Source: Euborellia annulipes (taxonomy: Eukaryota > Arthropoda > Insecta > Dermaptera > Anisolabididae). From it: DNA of 64,000 bases. The DNA lies in NCBI GenBank assembly GCA_023213315.1, contig JAKCPI010002924.1:79754-143753 (forward strand), read 5' to 3'. This document shows, piece by piece, positions 34,545 through 46,784 of the stretch. The notes under the pieces were generated by a model, which saw only the letters and a program-made list of their open reading frames with translations, searched no databases and was not told the DNA's origin. Numbering within the stretch: the first letter of the stretch is position 1; every line of letters begins with the position of its first letter. The translations under genes were made by a program, and so were the position numbers.

Positions 34545-35109
34545 TGGATTCATTTCATAAATTCGATGTCGAGATTTTGATGGATATACACGTTTTGAGG
34601 TCCCCTGAAAAATTGGTTTTCGCAACATGGTCTGTCTGTCTGTGAACAAAATATCTCAAAAACGAAAAGAGCTAGGAGGTTGAAATTTTATATTTAAGTT
34701 AGACACCCCCGGGACGTGACACGAAGCTTTTGAACAAAATTGGCCAAAGAGTACTAGTACTACTTTACTGATTTACATTTTCAGATTTTTTGGTTTTCTC
34801 AAAATTAGCTCCAACGATTTTGATTAAAATACAAAAATCAATTATTTTTTTAGACACTCTTTAAATTGTATATTCTCATTTTGCTCTCAAAATTGTTTGA
34901 AGCACACTTTACTCTTGTATTTCATAGGGAAGATAGGAGAAATGGTTGAACAAAATATAAATATTTTCCCGTGTTTATACATCTTGAATTCAAATTTCAG
35001 CGAGAATTAAATATATGTCGACACGAAAAATCCGGTGTGACAAGCAGAGAACACAACTTTCAATTACCGAAGGGTAAAAGGCTGTGCGACCAGTCACACC
35101 AGATTTTTT
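34545..35109 (+). mobile_element. Hairpin unit copy
   Basis: ATTCGATGTCGAGATTTTGA, GGTCTGTCTGTCTGTGAAC, AGAGTACTAGTACT and ATAGGAGAAATGGTT, ending in the hairpin at 35026-35109. Same order as the most complete copy read from its other strand. Confidence 0.75.
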
Positions 35110-35435
35110 CATCTCTCAAGGCAAAGGGATGAGGCAGCCTCAATGGATTTAGTATGATCTCTTGCTACACATTTGCATAGCAAAGAGACCGCGCTTTTTT
35201 TTTTTACAATACTTATCCTTGAGATTACTATTTTTGATAAAATTATGTTAAGCCTGGAAAAGTAGAGTTGAGGCATTTGTTTGACTCTGTTTTGGTTCAA
35301 CGACCTGACCGGCAGGCACTAAGAGGGAAGGGGAAGTACAGTCGCTGACAAGCAAAGAGGATGCAAACAAATCCTCTTATTTCATTAAATAATTAAGCTT
35401 CATATAAACTTTTTAGGATTTTTAAATAAATTTCA

Positions 35436-36245
35436 AAATTTGGTGTGTCTGATACAGCACTGCACACAACTTTCTCTTACCTTCGGTCGTTGAAAGTTGT
35501 ATTCTGTGCTTGTCACACCAAATTGTTTTGTGTCGAGATATATTTAGTTTCCGCCGATATATTAGAATTTTTTCTTTTTAAACACTCACACTTTTATCCC
35601 AATTCGTACTCACACTCACACATATACGCACAGCCTTTTCGGCAACTATTTAAGCCATTTATTTAGTATCCAAATGGCTTAAATATGATCGGACTGCCTG
35701 GGATCCGAACCTGCGACCCTATGTAAAGAAGGCCAGCACTCTAGCCACTACACCAAGCCCGAGTGCATTTACTAGAATTTAAGATGTCAAATTTATAAAC
35801 ATGGGAAAATATTTATATTTCGTTACCATCTTAACCATTTCTCCTATCTTTCCTATGAAATACAAGAGTAAGGTGTGCTTCAAAAGATTTCAAGGGCAAA
35901 GTGAGAATCTAAAAATTAAGTGATTTTTGAATTTTAATCAAAATCGTTTGAGCCAATTTTGAGAAAAAAAAAACTAAAAAAGTATATCAGAAAAGAATTA
36001 ATACTTTTTGGCCGATAATGTTCAAAAGCTTCATGTCACATGCCAGGGGGTGACTAACTTAAATATACAGTTTCAGACTCCTAGCTCTTGCCCTTTTCAT
36101 TCTTGAGATATTTTGTTTACAGACAGACCATTTCGCGGGACCTCAAAACGTGTATATGCATCAAAATCTCGACATCGAAATTTTAACAAGAATCCAATAC
36201 TTTCTCTCTATATATATACAAACATAGGTAAGAGAAAGTAAAAAA
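35436..36245 (-). mobile_element. Hairpin unit copy (inverted) split by a SINE
   Basis: Hairpin 35436-35525, then TGTCGAGATATATTTAGTTTC, the SINE at 35571-35772, CCATTTCTCCTATCTTTCC, GACCTCAAAACGTG and CTTTCTCTCTATATATATA...GGTAAGAGAAAG at the far end. The short ORF at 35445 is part of the hairpin. Confidence 0.7.
35571..35772 (-). mobile_element. tRNA-derived SINE (same family), inverted
   Basis: Reverse orientation: AAACACTCACAC tail side, GTATCCAAATGGC body, CACTACACCAAGCCCGAG head. The duplication TAGAATTT flanks it (35563-35570, 35773-35780). It interrupts the hairpin-unit copy at 35436-36245. Confidence 0.85.
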
Positions 36246-36529
36246 CTCTACACTAATAGACCTTCGAACCTCTTTGGGTGTGGGGCAAAGCAGTTAAGTT
36301 TTTTGTTGAAGTCAAATACAGCTCATGGCAAAAAAAAAATATCCAACTCTATTTTGGGGCTTATATAAAAATTTTTTTCGGGGGGGGGGGCCCGAACTCA
36401 ATTTTTTCCCCTGATAAAACCTTTTTTGGCGAAACTAAATTTTTCCTCAGGGCGGCAAAATTTTTTCCCCTGCCATTGGAATCATTTAACCCTTTTTTTT
36501 CTTTCTCTTACCTCTATATATGTTAATAT

Positions 36530-36810
36530 ATAGAGAGAGAAAGTATTGTATTCATGTCAAAAATTCGATGTCGAGATTTTGATGGATATACACGTTTTGA
36601 GGTCCCCTGAATCCAAAAAGGGGTTTCGCGACATGGTCTGTCTGTGTGTGTGTCTGTGAACAAAATATCTCAAGAACGAAAGAGCTAGGGGTTGAAATTT
36701 TATATTTATGTTAGTCACCCCCATGGGACGTGACACTTGACAAAATCGACCAGAGAGTACTAGTACTTTACTGATGCACTTTTTCAGTTTTTTCGATTTT
36801 CTCTTTGCTC
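36530..36810 (+). mobile_element. Hairpin unit fragment (non-hairpin end)
   Basis: AGAGAGAAAGTATTGTATTC, TCGATGTCGAGATTTTGATG, GGTCCCCTGAATCC and AGTACTAGTACTTTACTG. Shorter shared pieces follow at 37330-37500 in both orientations. Confidence 0.6.
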
Positions 36811-39589
36811 CTTTTTTTAGGAAGACCAAATTTTTATTCCGCGAAAAATTTTTTTTTCCAAACTAAATTTTCACGCAGAGCGACTAAATTTTTTGACGAA
36901 ATAAAATTTCCGGGGGGGGGCCTCCTTGCCTCTTAATAGACCCTTGTTCACTGAATACCCGCATATATGTTTATAGATTTGGAAAATTTCGCGGGGGGGG
37001 ACTATGTTCAGGTGCGTTTTTATGTATTTGTAATAAGAGCAATAAATTTGTTGTGGCAATCACTTTATTAAAGATATGATAAAGTTACACCACCAAAAAT
37101 ACCATATAAAACCATATAACCAGAAATATGATTGTAGAGAGAGTAGTTGGCATTTTTAAATATCAGCGTCAATTTTTCAACTGCTTAGCTGACTCCAAGC
37201 GCTCTCTTTAGGACTTCCCATTGACTTGTCGCTTTGTTCCTGCTTTCGTCTAAAGAGAGCGACTCACTCTCATGCATCTCATTAATTGAATTTTTTTTTA
37301 CAATGTTTCGGGACACACTTTTTGAACAAAGGGGACCTCAAAACATGTATTTCCATCAAAATCTCGACATAAATTCATTACTTTTACTTTCTCTTACCTC
37401 TATATATGTTAATATATACAGAGAGAAAGTATTGGATTCATGTCAAAAATTCGATGTCGAGATTTTGATGAATATACACGTTTTGAGGTCCCATGAGTCC
37501 GAAAGTGGTTTTCGCTTCCGTTTTGGTATAAATCATTTATTTAAAAGACGCCTACATCCAGTGGAATTTTACAACGCTTTTATTAACTTGCTTTCCTGTT
37601 TTTTTTTTTAGTTTTTTTAACTGAAGCATTAACGAAATTATGAACAAAATTGTTTAAATATATCTAGTTATGTTTATTTCTTGTTTGGAGAGAGAGAGCC
37701 AAGCGCCTAAGAGATTAGCAGCTAAAGTTTTTTTTTTACCAGACTTTAACTATTTTGCTTATAATTTCGTTAATAATCTCATAGTAGGCCAATGGTCTCA
37801 TCATCATATTTAATTTAATTTTCTAGAAAAGAAAAAAAGAAGAGCGGTTGCCTGCCCATCAACAAAAGAACAAAGAAACTCTTTAAGGCTGTATCCGAGC
37901 TGATTCTGATAAACCGGCGACTTGCGAGGGTGGTGACATTTCGGTACTCCTCTTCGAGGTCTCCCAGCAACGGCACAGGAATCGAAACGCTTCAAATCAC
38001 ATCTCCGGAATAAAAGCTAAGACTCGACTCATTCAATTTAAATTCAAAGGGGGAATAATTAATAATAATTTAAAAAATTTGGTGTTGTCTGTGTCTTCTA
38101 CAGAGCCGGGGACTTTTTAACGTGACAACGTCTTGTTCTTGACTTCAAACTATTTTTATTTTCTCTTACCTATATTGAAATATTTAGAAAGAAAGTATTG
38201 TTTTATTTTTTTAATCGTACTTTGTTCTCATTAACAAACATCTTCATACATTTTCATAGTAACAATATATGACAGGTGTGGCCAAACTTTTATCCATTTA
38301 GGGCGACTTTTGCTTAAAATATGAGGTTTTTCGAGTAAAAAATTGATTTTGGAGTTAGTTACTCGGGATTTGCGCATAATGGGCAAAAAAGAAGCCTCTT
38401 CGTTATGATGATATTTTTTGAGTTTCGTTCACTTCTCATAAAAGTCAAGTTACTAAAAATTTAAAAAGCTATAGTAAATTTTAAATACATATTTATAATA
38501 GAAAGAGAGATTTCGAATGACATATAAAAACATTAGTGTTTGAGAGAGGACTCACCGAAATCGGTTGGACCGCAGTTTAATCTCGACGAATCGCGCTGGT
38601 AGTCGATAATCTTGATAATTTGATGGTATAATGTGTAGTTGTACGTAGGCGTTGATTTTTACAATTGTAATTAAAAGAAATTTGTCACTCTGGACACACG
38701 TGCGCACATGCGCTTTGAGTCCCCTCTCCAAGACTCAGGAGGTAGGAAAGGAAAAGTCGGGGAATATCTCAATATTCAATTTTATATCGAACAATTAGAT
38801 TTATACTAATATATTTAAAAAATAAACTCATATACAGAAACAAATTTTTGTACAAACTCTGAGAAAAAATATTAAAAAATTCAACATAGATTTACATTAC
38901 TTATTCAAAGAATTGTCATAAATGATCGGCATTTCTCATTAGGTATGAACTGTACCAGTATATCTCAGTAGAGTATGTCTACTTATGTCAATCGAACCGG
39001 AGTCCCCGGTCTGTGATGTTGATGTCAGTCATTGGACAAGCTATCATTTCCTATAAAAACAAACAAATATTTATTAAAAAAAAAGAAAAATTTTATTTTT
39101 AAAGTTAAAAAGGACAAAAAAACATTAGAAGTAGTGGGGACCAGGAGGGCGTGTTCTCCTCCCAAATAAGTTGGGGAATAAATTTTTTTATATACGAGTA
39201 TATAACTTCGCGTCAAAAAAAAGTAACGTTTTGTTTTTTCGTTGATTGATTGGGCTGAAGGTTGAGATTAATAAATAGGAGAAAAAAACCAGCGCCTCTT
39301 TATCCACCATACACACTACTTTTTTTTGCAAATATTTCGGGTTGCAAAACGCCACCCATCATCTGTGCAGCACCTATACAAAGATAATAATATATCCTAT
39401 CATGTTATTTTGGGGCTTCGTTACTACACCTATATTCCACCTTTCTAACAATTTCTTTATTATTTCAGTGGTGCGTGGAATATATTGATTGTTCTGTTAT
39501 TACTATTGTTATTGTTGAGTTCGTTCCAGTCATGTGTACTGCTTTTGATTTTTTGATAATTTTATTAATAAAAAATGGGGGGGGGGGGA

Positions 39590-39720
39590 TAGTTTTGTTT
39601 CTTCTTCTTAAGACCTGTTCTAATCTACCTTAGTGATTCTCAAATTTAAGAAACTTTTAATATGAAATATCTTATACATTTCTAAGTAAATTTATTTAAA
39701 ATAATTAAATAAAATAGAAC
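39590..39720. mobile_element. One end of the CGTAACATTTTG MITE
   Basis: TTTTGTTTCTTCTTCTTAAG, CTGTTCTAATCTACCTTA and ATACATTTCTAAGTAAATTT match the left arm of 16398-17186. A G run lies at 39578-39588. Confidence 0.6.
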
Positions 39721-40163
39721 GTTTGGGCCTATATATTTACACCCAGCATTAGATGAAATACAGAAGAATTATTTATACATACCGTTATGTATAGTATTAT
39801 TTTTTACCTACTTCTTTTTGTTAACTGGCTGGAAAAAGTTCTGGAACCATTCTTCTTCCAATTTCCTCTTCTTATTTTATTCCAGCCTCCTCTCAGAATG
39901 GGTCATTTTACGTGATTGAGTGGCCCCGGTTGTGGACGTTGCGGCGGATTTCGATGTTTCATTAGAGCGGTGATTTGAGGTTACTGGGGAATGGGGTTTT
40001 GGAGCTACTCTGGGAAGGGGCTGCTTTGGAGCGGGGTTTTAGGGATGTGGAGGGGATTTTGGGGTTCTTCAGAGCGGGGTTTTGGTGTTTGAACGGGTTT
40101 TAAAGTTATAGAAGACTGGCTTCCGGGTATCTCGGAGAGCTTTGTTTTGAAGGATTCAAAGGA

Positions 40164-41668
40164 TTATGTTTTGGAAAATTTAGAGGGCTCAGTTTTCGAA
40201 GTTAACGCTGTATTAGGAGGCGAAACAGGTCTATTTGGTTTTGAGGAGGGTGATGATGAAGATGATGAGAATGACGAAAAGGGCGACGAAGAAGTTGAAG
40301 ATGACGATGATGAGGATGACGAACACGTTGAGCAGGGCGATGAAGAAGGCGATGAGGAATATGATGATGAGGATGATAAACATAAAGGTTTCCCAAATAA
40401 ACCATTCCAAGATTCTGGGAATACCTTGGGATTTTTGGCTGTTGGTTCTGGGTATGAAGTAGGTGACGACGGGAAAGAAGAGGATAGAAAAAGCCTGGAC
40501 CAGACCCGTTGGATAGGAAGTGATTTGACTTTTGGTGGGAAAGATACTCTGTAAGAGGATGTAGATGGTGACGATAATGAAGAGGTTAGAGGGGGAAGTT
40601 GCCATGGGTGGTTGTTTAGCAAGTTCCTGGGTAGTAACTTGATTTCTGGCTCCAATTTCGCCTGGGCCATGTTGACTCAGCTGTGAATAAAAAAAATAAA
40701 TGTTAATATTCCTCCTAATGTCTTACATAACAACTAATATTTTTCCTGTAATTTATTTCTTTTATTATGGAGAAGATTGTTTTAAATTGAATTTTATACG
40801 GTATGCTAATAATTGTGTTATACTGGTATAATATAAATATAATGATGCCAGGATTTATCACCTGCTTTGTTTGGGACGGAGCTGATGAAGACGAACAGGG
40901 GTTTTTCACAGGGTTCCTTTCTGTAGGTCCCTGAGAAGCGATATTGTCCTTCTTGGGAGTTTTCTTGGAACCTAACGAAGAGCGGAAGTTAAATGGCCTT
41001 GTATACGCTGTTGGCGTTCACTTCTGAAAAAGAGTATAGAAATAAACATTAGTTTTTGAAAGACAATTTTGATATTGCATGAGATTCACAAAAAAAACTT
41101 TAATATTTTCTAGCTAACGTTTTGAGAATGTCACACTCTTCTTTAGGTCAAAAAAATGTCCTATGTTACAGTAGGCTATTCATGTTCTTATTGATTTGTG
41201 ATATGTGCAATAACAACAACAAACTTCAGCTGCAATTTGTATTATTTTTCATCTGGCTGCTCTTAATCTCCTATTTACTCATTATACCTTCAGCCATTTC
41301 TCCTGGATTTAATCATTTTAAATTAAATTAAAAACACGCGGTTATATGTTTATTAGTAAGGATATATTTCGTAACTCTACGTGTCATCCTCAGCAGTAAT
41401 AAAAATACTTTTTCGAAAGTACAAGTAGAATGCAAATGTTTATTACCTGTTCCTTGATGTGAGATTTTTTCGGGGACGGAGATAGAAATATGGAGGACTT
41501 CCCGCGATGTTCATATGATGGAATGGGATCCATTTCCTCGTGCCTTCGGTCAAACCCAAGAAGTCCAAAAATTGCTCTCGATTCCCTGAGATGTTTCTGA
41601 GCTTCTTGGTAGGATCCCATTATCTTTTCCACCCGAATGGACATCTCATCCCTTTTTTTCGTAGATTC
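40164..41668 (-). CDS. Tandem gene family, copy A (serine-rich protein, broken)
   Basis: Three exon-like parts. 41447-41668 is bounded by TTACAG and CAG|GTAATA and gives 74 open codons, charged then Ser/Pro-rich (RDEMSIRVEKIMGSYQEAQ). 40862-41023 (CAG...CAG|GTGATA) reads KTPKKDNIASQGPTERNPV but starts with AAG TGA, so it is interrupted. 40164-40680 begins after TTCACAG; an ATG at 40670 starts a 168-codon Ser/Pro-rich frame. That frame is also open in copy C, so it is the likely coding one. An alternative frame of the last exon is very hydrophobic; both come from ATCATC-like repeats. No family recognised. Confidence 0.5.
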
Positions 41669-41769
41669 CTGTAACAACAAAAAACAAATTAGCATTAATC
41701 TAGGCAAATCAATGATTTTGATTTTCTTTTTTTCGTTTATAGATTATACTATAAAAAAAAAAAAATTCG

Positions 41770-42872
41770 ATTGGCTTGTATTATTATCAAGGAGATGAGG
41801 TGCAGGTGGAACATTAAGAGGATGACGAAGATGAGGGGGATGTGGGGGATGTCACCGCGGGTGGTTGTTTTCCAGGTTCCTAGGTACCAATTTGAAATAG
41901 GCGATGACTGACTCCAATTTCGCCTCGTCCATGTTGCCTCAGCTGTGAATAAAGAAAATATTAATAAATATTAATATTCCTAACGTCCTACATAACAGTT
42001 AATTAATTTTTCCTGTAATTTATTTCTTTTATTATGGAGAAGGTTGTTTTAAATTGAATTTTATACGGTATTAATAATTGTGTTATACTGGTATAAAATA
42101 TAAATATAATGATGCAAGTATTTATCACCTGTTTTGTTTGGGACGGAGCTGTTTCGTTGGGACCTGACGAAGATCGGATGTTAAATGGCTTTGTTCATGC
42201 TGTTAGAGTCCACTTCTGTAAAAGAATATAGAAATAAACATTAGTTTTTGATAGGCAATTTTGATATTGCATGAGATTCACTAAAAAATCTTTAATGTTT
42301 TCTAGCTGACGTTTTGAGAGCTGGTCGCACTTTTCTTCATGTCAAACAAAATGTCCTATGTTACAGTAGGCTACTGTGTATTTTTTTCATGGGCTTATTG
42401 ATTTGAGATATGTGCAATAACAACAACAAACTTCAGCTGCAATTTTTATTATTTTTCATCTGGCTGCTCTTAATCTCCTCTCTACTCATTATACGTTCAG
42501 CCATTTCTCCTAAATTTAATCATTTTTAATTAAATTAAAAACACGCGGTTATATGTTTATTAGTATAGATATATTTCGAAACTTAGCGTGTCATCCTCTG
42601 CAGTAATAAACATACTTTTTCGTAAATACAAGTAGAATGCAAATGTTTATTACCTGTTCCTTGATGTTGGATTTTTTCGGGGATGGTGATAGAAAAATGG
42701 AGGACTTCCCGCGATGTGCATATGATGGAATGGGATCCATTTCCTGCCTCCGGTCAAACCCAAGAAGCTCAAAAATTGCCTTGGATTTACTCAGATGTTT
42801 TTGAGCTTCTTGGTAGGATCCCATGATCCTTTCCACCCGAATGGACATCTCATCCCTTATTTTTGTAGACTC
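41770..42872 (-). pseudogene. Tandem gene family, copy B
   Basis: Exon 1 at 42654-42872 is open for 73 codons and differs from copy A by substitutions and one missing codon. Exon 2 at 42129-42215 is shortened and has a TGA where copy A has a Tyr codon. Exon 3 starts at 41942 with the conserved ATG (MDEAKLESVIAYFKL) but meets TGA after about 27 codons and loses the Ser-rich tail. The splice sites remain intact. Probably a decayed copy. Confidence 0.55.
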
Positions 42873-43188
42873 CTGTAACAACAAAATATAAAAACAAATT
42901 AGCATTAATCTAGCCAAATCAATCACTTTGATTTTCTTTTTTTCGTTTATCGATTCTAGAGGAGAAGGTCCAAATTTGGGCTACCTTTTTGATTTTTGAA
43001 TGTAGTTGGTACATTTTTGGACATATGGGTGAATTTAAACATTGAATCATATCCTACAATTCTGGAAAGTTTCATAAATAAAAACTCACTGTTTCATAAA
43101 AAAAATGCTTTATTCAAAAAAAGCGGGATGTTTTTGTTGCTTCGGGGCGTGATTTTGGAGCTTCTTCGAAGCGGGGTATTGGCTCACT

Positions 43189-44048
43189 TTAGGAATTTAA
43201 TGATGTAACAGTAGGCGAAACAGGTCTATTTGTTGTTGAGGATTGTGATGATGAAGATGATGAGGATGACGAACATGTTGAGCAGGGCGATGAAGAAACC
43301 AATGAGGAAGATGATGAGGAGGACAAACTTAAAGATTTCCCAAATAGACTATTCCAAGGTTCTGGAAATACGGATGGATCTTTGGCTGGTGGTTTTGAGT
43401 ATGAAGTAGGTGATGACGAGGAAGAAGGGGATAGAGAAAGCCTGGACCAGGACCATTGAATATGAAGTGATTTGATTTTTGGTGGGGAAGATGCTCTGTA
43501 AGGAGATTTAGATGTTGACGATGATGTGGATGAGGATGAAGGAGATGAGGTGCAAGTGGAGCATGAAGAGGATGACGATGAAGGGGATGAGGAGCAAGTT
43601 GAGCATGAAGGGGATGACGATGATGAGGGGGATGTGGGATGTCGCCTCGGGTAATTGTTTGCCAGGTTCCTGGGTTCCAATTTGAATTAGGCGATGACTG
43701 GCTCCAATTTCGCCTCGTCCATGTTGCATGAGCTGTGAATAAAAAAAAAAAAATTGTTAATATTCCTAATGTCTTACATAACAGATAATATCTTAAATTT
43801 TTTCCTGTAATTTATTTCTTTTATTATGGAGAAGTTCGTTTTAAATTGATTTTTTTACGGAATTAATAATTGTGTTAAACTGCTATAATTTAAATAAAAT
43901 GATGCAAGGATTTATCACCTGCTTTGTTTTGGGACGGAGCTGATGAAGACGAACAGGGGTTTATCGCAGGGTTCCTTTCGGTAGGTCCCTGAGATGCGAT
44001 ATTTTCCTTCTTTGGAGTTTTGTTAGAACCTGACGAAGAGCGGGGTTT
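43189..44048 (-). pseudogene. Tandem gene family, copy C (partial)
   Basis: The last exon starts at 43732 after TTCACAG. It carries the conserved MDEAKLEPVIA start, a TAA shortly after, then a 163-codon Ser/Pro-rich frame open to 43189 that aligns with copy A. Shared blocks include YRASSPPKIKSL and FPEPWNSLFGKS. Exon 2 (about 43920-44048) is present with a one-base insertion before its donor. Exon 1 is missing. The unit seems truncated at its 5' side. Confidence 0.5.
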
Positions 44049-44059
44049 TGATTGTGAAA

Positions 44060-45355
44060 ATAAAAGTATAAATTTTATAATAGACCAAATTTATTTATGG
44101 AAAAATTAGCGATCGAGATTAACTTTCAATTTGTTTTATAAAAATATGTGTGTCTTTTTATTAATTCTATTTGTTTAAATTGCAATTAAATTATTATAAA
44201 TCTTTGCCTCTCTTCTTTAGATAAAATAATCTCATTTGACTTGGTCTTAAATTTGGATGTTTAAAAAAAAAAATAATTAAATTAAACGAAAGAATGTATT
44301 GAATTCCTCCAGGCGTATTCGTTTATATTTAAATCAATTATTACTATTAAACAAACTGGCCTGAGAAATTCACTTTTTGCGACCGAAAAGTCCTTGAAAT
44401 TATCTTAACTAAATTATTATTATTACGGTCCATTTAATTATAGTTTTTTTCTAAATTCAAATTTTATATTTTAATTATTTTAAGAGTTTATTGTTCGATT
44501 TATTTATTATTTAAAAAATGCTATTTGGCAAGAAAATCGTGTGATTGTGAGCTTACTGATAGAGATATTTGGTGTTTGGGTTGTCCGGATTGATGACTTC
44601 GGCGGCTGTTGCAGTGTGTCTCGACGAAGGCAGCAATCTCGGAGACCGAAATGTCGTTTTTATAAGAAGTCGAACTTGGCGTTAGGATGTCATAGTCGGT
44701 GTAGGAAGTCAGACTCGGCGATAGGATGTCAGCTCGCAGACCATTGTTGTGTTTTTTTGTTTTATTTATTTGATTTTTTGTTGTATTTGTGTTAATTTCT
44801 TCTTTTCTTTCTCTTTCTTCTATAATAATTGTTTGATTTTTTTCTAGGTTTATTTGATAGATTGATTGTTTAAGTTTTTTATATTAATTGAAATTGTTTT
44901 TTGTTATTTTTTGTTTATGGGATTTTGATAGTGTGGTCTGTTTGAAAATTTGGACTGTTTGATAATTTTGTGCTCTCGAGTCGTTCTCTCCTTCCATTAT
45001 ATAGTCCAAATTCCTCTCTCGCCTGACGTCAGCCTCGTCATTTATCCTTCTGCTCTGAGTTCGAAAAGTAACCAATTTTTTAATATCTCTGCACTTTTGA
45101 CTTGTTATTTGTTAAAATGCTCATACCACTCGAAATTTAATGCCAAATAACAAATTTTGATTTCCTTAATACTAACTCACTTTCACATTTTAGGAAATTA
45201 GTTTAACCTTTGATTTTCTTGCCAATTTAATTAAAAAAATATCATTTTTCTGATTATCAGTTCACTCTTATCATTTTTTTCTTTTTAAATAAATTATTTT
45301 AAATATTTTCTAGAATTTATTAGTTAGGTGATCTTTTCCTATGGACCATTTTCGG
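44060..45355. other. Stretch between the triplicated family and the U1 locus
   Basis: AT-rich, with a GC-richer patch at 44545-44750 that contains two direct TCGGCG/TAGGATGTCA repeats and a hammerhead-like remnant ending ACCGAAATGTCG. No supported gene. Confidence 0.4.
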
Positions 45356-45359
45356 GGTT

Positions 45360-45700
45360 GGTACAATATATATATAATTGTAAAAAAAATACGACTTCGA
45401 GATTCTGATGATTCTAAAAAGTTCCCTTTTGAATCGATATTAACATGCAAATTTATGGGGAAAAAGAAATTATGGATTAAAGAGCCGGAAAAATCTGAAA
45501 CACATCAGTAAAGTGTACTTCAAACAATTTTCACGAAAAATTTTAAGAATGCACTTTTTAAAGGGCATCTAAAAAAAAAAATAGTTGATTTATATGAATT
45601 TTAATCTTAAAAGAAAAAGATTTATACTCTCTTAACATGATAACTAACCATTTCTCCTATCTTTCCTATGAAGTACATGAGTAGTGTGCTAAAAAGATAT
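45360..45700 (-). mobile_element. Diverged hairpin unit fragment
   Basis: ACGACTTCGAGATTCTGATG, CAGTAAAGTGTACTTCAAAC and CCATTTCTCCTATCTTTCC share order with the unit. The hairpin is lost. A related piece lies at 46370-46600. Confidence 0.5.
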
Positions 45701-45831
45701 TGTGCCCCGGGCGCGAGTTAAGCTCGCTCGCCACTGTGGGAAAATATTTATATTTTCTTACCATGACAACTATTCCTCCTATCTTTCAATGGGGTTGGTG
45801 GGTCTCGGGTGATGGGGTAACCCCAAGCCAA

Positions 45832-46364
45832 AGATATCCTAAATTATATGATAAAACAAAAGAAAATTCGAAATGTTTTGATAAGAGCTTAAAAATGAGA
45901 TTAGTTCTATATTTCCGCCGCTAGAGTGCTCTGATAGTATTTATCCTACTAAGAAGAGAATTTATTAATTTCTTAATTATTTAGAGAGTTTTAGTACATT
46001 TGGGGATACTAATCCTAGAAAGAATCCTTGTTTAAAAGAGAATCGATAAAAAGTGATTTGAAATGGTTAGAGGGGAATTGTTGAATAACATTTAAAGCTG
46101 GAACGCATGAATGTGAGAGAAATGAGAGGTGTATGAGTATATATAGTTGGGAGAGGGCAAGAGAGAGCATACTTACCTGGCGCAGGGGTTACCATGATCA
46201 CGAAGGTGGTTCCCTCATGGAGAGACCTGTCCATTGCACTTCGGACGGGTTGACCCGTGCGATTGCCCCAAATGTGGGCAACTCGGGCGCGTAATTTTTG
46301 GTAGTCGGGTCTGCGTTCGCGCTAACCCGGACATTTTATACTCAATTAAAACATAAATTTCAAT
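45832..46364 (+). repeat. Duplicated U1 locus, unit 1
   Basis: Starts around AGATATCCTAAATTATATG and ends just after the U1 3' flank (CTCAATTAAAAC). It matches 47802-48335 with only scattered substitutions and small indels. About 340 bp upstream of U1 is conserved, which should contain the proximal sequence element; a TATATATA lies near -31. The 5' boundary differs from unit 2, where unrelated sequence begins. Confidence 0.88.
46169..46332 (+). ncRNA. U1 spliceosomal snRNA, copy 1
   Basis: Begins ATACTTACCTGG, the 5'-splice-site-pairing end. It continues through the U1-70K loop region (ACCATGATCACGAAGG), the CCATTGCAC loop of stem II, and CCCCAAATGTGGG. It reaches an Sm site AATTTTTGG at 46293-46301 and closes with stem-loop 4 (TCGGGT...ACCCGGA around CTGCGTTCGCGC). 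The length of about 164 bases fits metazoan U1. Upstream, TATATATA sits near -31 (46138-46145). U1 recognises 5' splice sites. Identical over its length to the copy at 48144. Confidence 0.96.
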
Positions 46365-46784
46365 CTAATGATACCAAATATCGGGAAATTTCGGATACTA
46401 GCACTTTACTAAAATACTATTTGCAGGTTTTTTTAGATTTTGATAAAAATTCATAAATCACCTATTTTGTTTAGATGTCCTTTAAAAAGTAGTAAAATTG
46501 TTTAAAGTACACTTTACTGATGAAGAATTTCAGATTTTTCAAATTCATTTTCCGGCTCCTCTTTCCATAGAACCTACGTTAAATCCCCATATGGGGATTT
46601 TCTTGTTAATTTCGATTCAAAAGGGGGTACCCTTAACTTTTTACACATTAAAAAAAAAATTCTTATGAAATTTTGTATTTATTTAGGATTATCTATTAAA
46701 ATAAATAAATGAGATTAAAATTTTGAAAAATAACCAGAGTTTATTTCAAGCAGTCAACATTTATAACTCAACTAAATCGCCCTA

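Larger units (their letters stand above)
36246..40140. other. Repeat-rich stretch without a supported gene
   Basis: Besides hairpin-unit pieces (36530-36810, 37330-37500) it holds GC/poly-G hAT-like debris (36370-36500, 36840-37000). At about 37905-37970 (minus) there is a decayed hammerhead-like site (TCGAAGA, GG/CC, GAAATGTC). A GACGTTTCGG-like remnant lies at 39325-39365. The rest is AT-rich with nothing recognisable. Confidence 0.45.

Noticed and set aside
40147..40554. Acidic plus-strand ORF (Asp/Glu-rich) of 135 codons
   Set aside because: It is the complement of the GAT-repeat tract in the minus-strand family. No splice or promoter context on the plus strand, and the frame is not kept in copy C.
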